Part shown: piece by piece, positions 1 through 5,097 of the stretch
Layout: every line of letters begins with the position of its first letter
Numbering within the stretch: position 1 is the first letter of the stretch
Assembly (NCBI GenBank): GCA_035624865.1
Contig: DASPQS010000288.1
Location: 1 to 5,097 of the forward strand
DNA length: 5,097 nucleotides
From: JASHZA01 sp035624865
GTDB taxonomy: Bacteria; Desulfobacterota; Binatia; Binatales; Binataceae
Direction: 5' to 3'
Program-made: the position numbers and the translations under genes
The notes under the pieces: generated by a model
Told to the model about the DNA's origin: nothing
The model's database searches: none
The model's input: only the letters and a program-made list of their open reading frames with translations

Positions 1-25
1 GAATAGGTGGAAGGGTGGTGCGGCG

Positions 26-997
26 ATGGCCCAGATGACTTATCGTGAGGCCCTCAACCAGGCCCTGCGCGAAGAACTCGAGCGCGACACGCGCGTCTTT
101 ATCATGGGTGAAGAGGTCGGTTACTTCGGCGGAGCCTTCAAGGTGACCGACGGCCTCCTCGCGGTGTACGGGGAGAAGCGCGTTCGCGACACTCCCATCT
201 CGGAGCTCACCATCGTCGGCTCGGGAATCGGCGCTGCGATGGGCGGTTTGAAGCCGATCGTCGAGCTGATGACGATTAACTTCGGCCTGCTCGCAATCGA
301 CCAGATCATCAACAACGCCGCAAAGATCCATTACATGTTCGGCGGCAATGCAAAAGTTCCGATCGTGATTCGCGCGCCACAGGGCGCCGGCCATCAACTC
401 GGCGCTCAGCACAGCCAGAGCCTGGAAGCCTACTTCATACATTGCCCGGGTCTCCGCGTCGTGATTCCGGCGACGCCGGCCGATGCCAAGGGCCTCCTCA
501 AGACTTGTGTCCGCCAGGAAAACCCCGTGATCTTCCTCGAACACGAGTCGCTTTACGGCGTGAAGGGCGAAGTGCCCGAAGGCGAGTATCTGACCCCGCT
601 CGGCCAGGCCAACGTGATTCGCCCCGGCAAGGACGTCACGCTGGTGTCGTACTCCAAGTGCGTCTACGACGCGATCGCCGCCGCGGACGCGCTCGAAAAC
701 GAGGGTATCGATGCCGAGGTGATCGACCTGCGCACGCTCAATCCACTGGACATCGGCACCGTCGTCGAATCCACCAAAAAGACCGGTAAGGTGATCATAG
801 TCTACGAAGGATGGCGTACGGGCGGCGCTGGCGCTGAGATCGCCGCGCAAATCTACGAGGCCGCTTTCGACCATCTCGACGCGCCTGTCGAGCGCGTCGC
901 GACTCTCGATACGCCCATCCCGTACAACGCCCGGCTCGAACGCGCGGCCTTACCGAGCGCCGCAGACATCGTGAAGGTCGCGGAACGCCTCATCTAG
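26..997 (+). CDS. pdhB: Pyruvate dehydrogenase E1 component, beta subunit
   Basis: This is the beta subunit of the thiamine-diphosphate E1 enzyme, which decarboxylates pyruvate and reductively acetylates the lipoyl arm of E2 in the cytoplasm. The 323-residue length is normal for the family. The N-terminal pyrimidine-binding domain has GEEVG at 28-32 and DTPISE at 55-60; E60 aligns with the Glu that contacts the N1' atom of thiamine diphosphate (human beta E59). H129 in GAQHSQ aligns with human beta H128. The C-terminal transketolase-like domain starts near residue 195 (RPGKDVTLVSYS) and contains the conserved EVIDLRTLNPLD stretch. The ATG is preceded by GGTG (17-20) with a 5-nt spacer, and no other in-frame start is visible upstream in the window. 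The alpha subunit is absent; the TAG at 4-6 could be its stop codon. PDH is preferred over branched-chain ketoacid or acetoin dehydrogenase because of the E2, E3 and lipoate neighbours, but substrate specificity is an inference. Confidence 0.95.
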   Translation: MAQMTYREALNQALREELERDTRVFIMGEEVGYFGGAFKVTDGLLAVYGEKRVRDTPISELTIVGSGIGAAMGGLKPIVELMTINFGLLAIDQIINNAAKIHYMFGGNAKVPIVIRAPQGAGHQLGAQHSQSLEAYFIHCPGLRVVIPATPADAKGLLKTCVRQENPVIFLEHESLYGVKGEVPEGEYLTPLGQANVIRPGKDVTLVSYSKCVYDAIAAADALENEGIDAEVIDLRTLNPLDIGTVVESTKKTGKVIIVYEGWRTGGAGAEIAAQIYEAAFDHLDAPVERVATLDTPIPYNARLERAALPSAADIVKVAERLI

Positions 998-1035
998 CGG
1001 CGGCCCGCCAACAAAACAAACCCAACGCAACTGCA
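998..1035 (+). other. A/C-rich intergenic leader before pdhC, without Shine-Dalgarno site
   Basis: The 38 nt between pdhB and pdhC begin with a short GC-rich inverted repeat (GGCGG at 999-1003, CCGCC at 1005-1009). A 26-nt stretch (1010-1035) follows with only two G and one T. No purine-rich Shine-Dalgarno sequence precedes the pdhC ATG. Such A/C-rich leaders are generally unstructured and can support initiation without a Shine-Dalgarno site. That role is inferred, not shown. Confidence 0.5.
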
Positions 1036-2499
1036 ATGAGCAACGAAATTACGATGCCTAAGCTCTCCGATACGATGGAGGAGGGCAAAATTATTCGCTG
1101 GCTCAAGCACCCCGGCGATACAGTTCATCATGGCGACGCGCTTGCGGAAGTCGAAACCGACAAGGCCGACATGGTCATGGAATCCTTCGACGACGGCGTG
1201 CTCGAAGAGATACGCCTGAAGGAGGGCGAGTCGGCCCCGGTCGGTGCGGTAATCGCGATGCTGCGTGGCGCTGGCGAGGCGCGCGCGGAGTCCATGCCTG
1301 TCCAGCCGGCCACCGGCGCGGCCAGCGTGTCCGAAGCGGCCGTCGAGGCAGTAGTCGTCGAACCTCGAGCTGCGGCCCAGGCCCAGCCGGTACCTCTGCG
1401 GCCACTCCGGCGCAAGCGCGGTGCAGCAGTTGCGCAGGAACCACCCCCATCACCGCGGCTCGAGACCGATGGTGAGGCGATTCCCGTGAGCGCCAGTCTC
1501 GCCGAGCCCTTGCCCGAGGTCCATCCTGCCCTAAGCGGCCATCCTTCGGCGGCGCCAACCGCGATCGCCGCTCCTCCCTTGCGTGCCGTTGCAGTCCCGG
1601 CCGCCACGCCCACGACAACGCCGGCAACCGGCGCCGGCGGCAAGTTCCGCGCTTCGCCGCTCGCCCGACGCGCCGCGGAGGAAGCCGGCATCGACCTCAG
1701 TCAGGTCCAGGGCAGCGGCCCGGACGGACGCATCACCAAGCGCGACGTCGACACCTACCTGCGCGAACAACAGCTCTTCAAGTTCCGCCGGCTGATCGCG
1801 CCGCGCGAGGGCCTGCCCGGTACACGCGAAGAACTCTCCAAGATGCGCAAGACCATCGCCAACCGGATGGCGCAGTCAAAGCGCGAAATCCCTCATTTCT
1901 ACGTCACCGTCGAAGTCGACATGGAGGAGGCGGTCAGGCTCAAGAACTCGCTCGAGGCGACCGAACTCTTCGAAGAAGACATCACCTACAACGACATCAT
2001 CATCAAGGCGACCACGCTCGCCCTCTCCCGCTACACCCGGATGAACGCGAGCTTCCAGGACGACGGTGTCGTCATCTTTCCCAACATCAACATCGGGATG
2101 GCGGTGGCGGTGGAAGACGGGCTCATCGTTCCGGTGATCCACGAATGCGAACGCTTGTCGCTGCCCGAGATCGCCGCGGCGGCCCATCTGCTGGTCTCCA
2201 AGGCGGCGCGCGGCGGCTTCACTTCGGAGGATCTCTCGGGAGCGACCTTCACCATCTCGAACATGGGGATGCTGGGCGTCGAGCATTTTGCCGCCGTGAT
2301 TGTGCCGCCGCAGGCCGCAATTCTTGCCGTCAGCGCGATCAAGGATCGCCCGGTCGTACGCAACGGCCAGCTCGGCGTCGGCAAGACCATGATGATGACG
2401 GTGGCGTGCGACCATCGGATTATCGACGGCGTTATCGGAGCGCGGTTCCTTAACGAGATCAAACGCTTTCTCGAAAACCCGGCCAGCCTGCTGGTCTGA
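1036..2499 (+). CDS. pdhC: Pyruvate dehydrogenase E2, dihydrolipoyl acetyltransferase
   Basis: E2 forms the core of the PDH complex and moves the acetyl group from its lipoyl arm to CoA. Domains in order are as follows. A single lipoyl domain spans about 4-78, with the lipoylated K43 in ETDKADM. A long flexible Ala/Pro-rich linker covers about 79-202, with an Arg-rich patch at 122-128. The peripheral-subunit-binding domain spans about 203-242 (RASPLARR, then GSGPDGRITKRDV). After a short linker, the catalytic acyltransferase domain runs from about 262 to 487. The active-site motif DHRIIDG is at 459-465, with catalytic H460 and D464, and TISNMGMLG is conserved. At 487 residues it fits a one-lipoyl-domain bacterial E2 with a long linker. 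The ATG is chosen because the lipoyl fold begins at residues 4-10 (EITMPKL); starting at M7 would trim its first strand. C458 precedes DHR. A branched-chain or acetoin E2 is a less likely alternative. Confidence 0.95.
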   Translation: MSNEITMPKLSDTMEEGKIIRWLKHPGDTVHHGDALAEVETDKADMVMESFDDGVLEEIRLKEGESAPVGAVIAMLRGAGEARAESMPVQPATGAASVSEAAVEAVVVEPRAAAQAQPVPLRPLRRKRGAAVAQEPPPSPRLETDGEAIPVSASLAEPLPEVHPALSGHPSAAPTAIAAPPLRAVAVPAATPTTTPATGAGGKFRASPLARRAAEEAGIDLSQVQGSGPDGRITKRDVDTYLREQQLFKFRRLIAPREGLPGTREELSKMRKTIANRMAQSKREIPHFYVTVEVDMEEAVRLKNSLEATELFEEDITYNDIIIKATTLALSRYTRMNASFQDDGVVIFPNINIGMAVAVEDGLIVPVIHECERLSLPEIAAAAHLLVSKAARGGFTSEDLSGATFTISNMGMLGVEHFAAVIVPPQAAILAVSAIKDRPVVRNGQLGVGKTMMMTVACDHRIIDGVIGARFLNEIKRFLENPASLLV

Positions 2500-2500
2500 G

Positions 2501-2553
2501 GGCGATCGCTGCTCGCCACCGTCGCATGATACGCGCTAAGCATCGATGCGCGT
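2501..2553 (+). other. Inverted repeats in the pdhC-lpdA gap
   Basis: The 74-nt gap (2500-2573) holds two possible hairpins. GGCGA (2501-2505) pairs with TCGCC (2513-2517) across 7 nt. ACGCGC (2531-2536) pairs with GCGCGT (2548-2553) across 11 nt. The loop of the second overlaps a perfect 10-nt palindrome, GCATCGATGC (2540-2549), so an alternative fold is possible. There is no T-run after either, so a Rho-independent terminator is unlikely. They may mark an mRNA processing or stability element, or be chance in GC-rich DNA. Confidence 0.3.
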
Positions 2554-2561
2554 GCCGTCAC

Positions 2562-2570
2562 AAGAGGTGA
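2562..2570 (+). promoter_or_regulatory. Ribosome binding site that fixes the TTG start of lpdA
   Basis: AAGAGGTGA is a near-complete match to the Shine-Dalgarno consensus AAGGAGGTGA, lacking one G. It is the clearest ribosome binding site among the gene starts in the window. Its AGAGG core lies 6 nt before the TTG at 2574. The TGA at 2568-2570 inside it is an in-frame stop for lpdA, so translation cannot start further upstream. Confidence 0.8.
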
Positions 2571-2573
2571 AGC

Positions 2574-3986
2574 TTGGCTAACTCTCGCTACGATCTTGTG
2601 GTCATCGGCTCCGGTCCGGGCGGATACGTCGCCGCGATTCGCGCCAGCCAGCTCAAGATGCGCGTCGCGGTAGTCGAGCGTGACCAGCCAGGCGGCGTTT
2701 GCCTCAACTGGGGCTGCATTCCTTCCAAGGCCCTGCTCAACTCGGCCGAAACGATGGAAGCGATTCGCGGCGCCGCCCGCGAGCACGGAATCGAAACCGG
2801 CGAAGTCCGCTTCGACTTCAAACGCGTCATCGCGCGCAGCCGCGAAGCCGCCGATAAGCTTTCCAAGGGCGTGCGCTTCCTGCTCCGCAAGAACAAGATC
2901 GATTTCATCGAGGCGAGTGCCGCTATCGCTGGACCGAATACCGTGGCGCTCGCCCCCGTCGCGGGCAAACCCGCGCCTCCAGCCCAAGCGCTCGAAGCCG
3001 AGCGCATCCTGCTCGCGACCGGCTCGGGTGAAAAGCTCTTCCCGGGAATGACGCTCGGCGACGGTACGATGACCAGCCGCGAGGCGCTGCTTCACGACCG
3101 CCTGCCGCAAAGCATCGTGATCATCGGCGCTGGAGCGATCGGTGCCGAATTCGGCTACTTCTACCAGGCCTTCGGAGCGAAAGTTACGATCGTCGAGCTC
3201 GAAAAGCAGATGCTCCCCGGCTTCGACGCCGAGATCGCCGAGGAATTGCGCAAGTCGTTCGTCAAGCGCGGCGTCACCCTGATGCTCGGTCATGGCTACA
3301 AGTCGATGGCGCGCAAGGGCAACGGCTGGACCGTTACGCTCGACGCCGCCGGCAAACCCGCGACCGTCGAGGCCGAGGCCGTGCTGGTCGCAGTCGGACG
3401 CGGCCCCCTAAGCGGTAACCTCGGGCTCGAAAAAGCCGGCATCGACGTCGAACGCGGCGGCTTCATTAAGGTTGATGATTCGTTCCGTACCACTTGCCCG
3501 AGCATATTCGCGATCGGCGACGTAGCGCGCCCGCCGTTGCTCGCGCACAAGGCCTCGGCTGAAGGTATCGCGGCCGTCGAGATCATGGCCGGCGTGCGCG
3601 AACCCGGCTTCGATCTGCTTTCGATTCCCGGATGTATCTACTGCGAGCCGGAGGTCGCGATCGTCGGGCTCAGCGAGGCCGATGCACACGCCAGGGGCAT
3701 CGAGGTCAAGGTCGGGCGGATGCCGTTTCGGGCCAACGGCAAGGCCGTCGCCGTCAATCAGACCGAGGGCTTCGTCAAGATTGTCGCCAGCAAGCAGTAC
3801 GGCGAAGTCATCGGGTGCCAGATTATCGGCCATCACGCGACCGATCTGATTTCCGAAGTCGTACTCGGCAAGACCCTCGAAACCACCACCGCCGAACTCG
3901 GCAAGGCCGTCCATCCTCATCCGACTTTATCCGAGGCGATCATGGAGGCGGCGCTCGCCGCCGAGGGCGAGGCGATCAATTTCTGA
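2574..3986 (+). CDS. lpdA: Dihydrolipoyl dehydrogenase (E3 of the PDH complex)
   Basis: This flavoenzyme reoxidises the dihydrolipoyl arm of E2 using FAD and NAD+. The 470 residues match the usual E3 length. The FAD-binding Rossmann motif GSGPGG is at 12-17, with E35 at the end of the second strand. The redox-active disulfide is C43/C48 in GGVCLNWGCIPSK. The NAD-binding motif GAGAIG is at 185-190, followed by the acidic E208, which favours NAD+ over NADP+. FAIGDVA belongs to the second FAD contact. The C-terminal dimerisation domain ends with HPHPTLSE at 447-454, where H449 and E454 form the catalytic base pair that acts across the dimer. TTG is the start because an in-frame stop lies directly upstream and the next Met (M29) falls after the FAD motif. 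A strong ribosome binding site supports it. The same E3 could also serve 2-oxoglutarate dehydrogenase or glycine cleavage; its position assigns it at least to PDH. Confidence 0.96.
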   Translation: MANSRYDLVVIGSGPGGYVAAIRASQLKMRVAVVERDQPGGVCLNWGCIPSKALLNSAETMEAIRGAAREHGIETGEVRFDFKRVIARSREAADKLSKGVRFLLRKNKIDFIEASAAIAGPNTVALAPVAGKPAPPAQALEAERILLATGSGEKLFPGMTLGDGTMTSREALLHDRLPQSIVIIGAGAIGAEFGYFYQAFGAKVTIVELEKQMLPGFDAEIAEELRKSFVKRGVTLMLGHGYKSMARKGNGWTVTLDAAGKPATVEAEAVLVAVGRGPLSGNLGLEKAGIDVERGGFIKVDDSFRTTCPSIFAIGDVARPPLLAHKASAEGIAAVEIMAGVREPGFDLLSIPGCIYCEPEVAIVGLSEADAHARGIEVKVGRMPFRANGKAVAVNQTEGFVKIVASKQYGEVIGCQIIGHHATDLISEVVLGKTLETTTAELGKAVHPHPTLSEAIMEAALAAEGEAINF

Positions 3987-4014
3987 GTACGCGGGCGATT
4001 GATTTCCGAGTGCG

Positions 4015-4722
4015 ATGGATGAAGCGCGCACATTGAGTGTCGCACGGTTGGGCAGCGTCGACTACGCCGCGGCGCTCGAACTGCAAAACGCGATGGTGGC
4101 CGCGCGGATGCGCGACGCGATCGGCGATACCCTCCTCCTCCTCGAACATCCTCATGTCTTCACGCTCGGCCGCGGCGCTGACGAACGCTTCCTTGTAAAT
4201 CCGCCCACCGATATCCCTGTCTACCGCGTTTCGCGCGGCGGCCAGGTCACCTATCACGGCCCGGGCCAATTGGTCGGCTATCCTATTCTGAGGCTCACCG
4301 GCGCCGATCGCGACGTGATTCGTTACTTGCGCAAACTCGAGCAAGTTATGATCGGTGCGCTCGAACGCTTTGGCATCATCGCCTCGCGCCGCGCCGGTCT
4401 CACCGGCGTATGGGTGGGTCCGGAAAAAATCGCCTCGATCGGCGTGGGATTGCGCCGATGGGTCACGATGCACGGCTTCGCCCTCAACGTGACCACCGAC
4501 TTGCGCCTCTTCGACACGATCGTCCCTTGCGGCATCGAAGGCTGCCGGACGACCTCGATAGCCGCGCTCGGCCATGATCGAGTCTCGGTCACCGACGTTG
4601 CCGCCGCGATCGAAGATGAATTCGCCGCGACCTTCGGCTACGCACGGATCACACCGGTCTTGCCGCAATCGCTATGGAGCCTCGTTGCGTCAGCCGCGGC
4701 AGGCTGCGAAGCTCGTGGATAG
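4015..4722 (+). CDS. lipB: Octanoyl-[ACP]:protein N-octanoyltransferase
   Basis: LipB transfers octanoate from acyl carrier protein to the lipoyl-domain lysine of E2 and related proteins, the first step of endogenous lipoate assembly. The 235-residue protein has the family signature RGGQVTYHGPGQLVGYPIL at 74-92 and HPHVFTLGR at 45-53. The catalytic lysine is K138 in EKIASIGVGLRRW (E. coli K135). The acyl-thioester cysteine is C172 in VPCGIEG (E. coli C169). C177, five residues later, is an extra cysteine of unknown importance. ATG at 4015 is used because an in-frame TGA lies at 4000-4002 and no other start codon falls between; the upstream Shine-Dalgarno match is weak. The gap to lpdA is 28 nt, consistent with the same transcript. 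The C-terminal tail after about residue 215 (LPQSLWSLV onward) is not part of the recognisable core. Identification is firm. Confidence 0.95.
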   Translation: MDEARTLSVARLGSVDYAAALELQNAMVAARMRDAIGDTLLLLEHPHVFTLGRGADERFLVNPPTDIPVYRVSRGGQVTYHGPGQLVGYPILRLTGADRDVIRYLRKLEQVMIGALERFGIIASRRAGLTGVWVGPEKIASIGVGLRRWVTMHGFALNVTTDLRLFDTIVPCGIEGCRTTSIAALGHDRVSVTDVAAAIEDEFAATFGYARITPVLPQSLWSLVASAAAGCEARG

Positions 4723-4726
4723 GTCA

Positions 4727-5097
4727 ATGACCGAGCGCAAACATCCCGACTGGATCAAGGTGCGCGCCCCCGCCTCACCCGACTTCTTCCGCACGCGCGC
4801 GCTGCTCGCGGAACTCAAGCTGCACACCGTCTGCCAGGAAGCATGCTGCCCGAATATCGGCGAATGCTTCGGGCATCGCACCGCAACCTTCATGCTGATG
4901 GGCGACGTCTGCACGCGCAACTGCCCCTATTGCGCCGTCGCCCACGGCAAGGTGCGTCCGCTCGATGCCGGCGAGCCCGCGCGAATCGCCGAGGCGGTCG
5001 CGCGCCTGGGCCTGCAACACGTCGTGGTGACTTCGGTCGATCGCGACGACCTGCCGGACGGCGGCGCCGCTCATTTCGCCGCGACCGCACACGCGAT
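4727..5097 (+). CDS. lipA: Lipoyl synthase, N-terminal part (runs off window)
   Basis: LipA is a radical-SAM enzyme that inserts two sulfur atoms at C6 and C8 of the protein-bound octanoyl group made by LipB. Only 123 complete codons are present; the gene is cut by the right edge, not broken. Both iron-sulfur sites are visible. The auxiliary cluster motif CX4CX5C uses C36, C41 and C47 (VCQEACCPNIGEC). The radical-SAM motif CX3CX2C uses C62, C66 and C69 (CTRNCPYC). VVVTSVDRDDLPDGG at 99-113 is a LipA hallmark. The N-terminus is short compared with E. coli LipA. ATG at 4727 lies 4 nt after the lipB stop, with AGGT just before it. An in-frame GTG at 4715 would add four residues and overlap lipB; it has no better ribosome binding site, so ATG is preferred. 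The tight spacing points to translational coupling with lipB. Confidence 0.95.
   Translation, partial: MTERKHPDWIKVRAPASPDFFRTRALLAELKLHTVCQEACCPNIGECFGHRTATFMLMGDVCTRNCPYCAVAHGKVRPLDAGEPARIAEAVARLGLQHVVVTSVDRDDLPDGGAAHFAATAHA

Noticed and set aside
1..6. End of an upstream pdhA gene (GAA TAG)
   Set aside because: It is plausible as the E1 alpha stop, but one codon and a stop codon are not enough to call a gene. Another frame stays open to a stop at 36-38.
999..1020. GC-rich inverted repeat after pdhB as a terminator
   Set aside because: The stem is only 4-5 bp with a very small loop, and it is followed by an A/C-rich stretch instead of a T-run. Termination here would also cut the PDH genes apart.
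1128..1691. Several minus-strand open frames opposite the E2 linker
   Set aside because: The Ala/Pro-rich linker has few codons that give stops in other frames. The translations are low-complexity Arg/Ala/Ser sequence with no family features.
2502..2509. GCGATCGC palindrome, the core of the cyanobacterial HIP1 repeat
   Set aside because: I noticed only this one copy, and GATCG-rich words are expected in this GC-rich sequence. It is not evidence of a cyanobacterial origin.
2031..3293. A 420-codon open frame on the minus strand across the pdhC-lpdA junction
   Set aside because: It lies opposite two clearly identified genes, crosses their gap, and its translation shows no recognisable domain. 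Long antisense frames are common in GC-rich coding DNA.
3976..4668. A 230-codon minus-strand open frame opposite lipB
   Set aside because: The plus strand carries a complete LipB with both catalytic residues. The antisense product is not recognisable and has no good ribosome binding site that I could see.
1..5097. A previously undescribed system, mobile element or CRISPR array
   Set aside because: About 97% of the window is assigned to five well-known metabolic genes, and the gaps are at most 74 nt. No direct repeat arrays, integrase or transposase genes, or unexplained coding regions are visible.

Overview
This 5.1 kb window is a compact, all-plus-strand gene cluster for the pyruvate dehydrogenase (PDH) complex and its lipoyl cofactor. 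It is GC-rich by eye, with strong G/C preference at third codon positions. The genes are bacterial in form, with Shine-Dalgarno-like sites, short gaps and ATG or TTG starts. The heterotetrameric-type (alpha/beta) E1 and the GC content fit groups such as Acidobacteriota, deltaproteobacterial lineages, Binatota or Rokubacteria. The sequence alone does not fix the phylum, so treat that as a weak guess.

Layout from left to right: the E1 beta subunit gene pdhB (26-997); a 38-nt gap; the E2 dihydrolipoyl acetyltransferase gene pdhC (1036-2499); a 74-nt gap holding short inverted repeats and a good ribosome binding site; the E3 dihydrolipoyl dehydrogenase gene lpdA, starting at TTG (2574-3986); a 28-nt gap; the octanoyltransferase gene lipB (4015-4722); and, 4 nt later, the first 123 codons of the lipoyl synthase gene lipA, which runs off the right edge. 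The E1 alpha gene is not in the window; the expected place is immediately to the left.

The genes form one functional chain. E1 decarboxylates pyruvate and loads an acetyl group onto the lipoyl arm of E2. E2 passes it to CoA, and E3 reoxidises the arm with NAD+. LipB attaches octanoate to the E2 lipoyl lysine and LipA inserts two sulfurs, which completes the arm. All key catalytic residues that can be checked by eye are present in every protein, so each gene looks intact and functional.

I see no mobile element, CRISPR array, RNA gene, phage gene or unknown system here. The points worth a second look are modest: coupling of the complex to its own cofactor assembly, a forced TTG start, an A/C-rich leader without a Shine-Dalgarno site before pdhC, inverted repeats before lpdA, and a plastid/cyanobacterial-like stretch in E1 beta.
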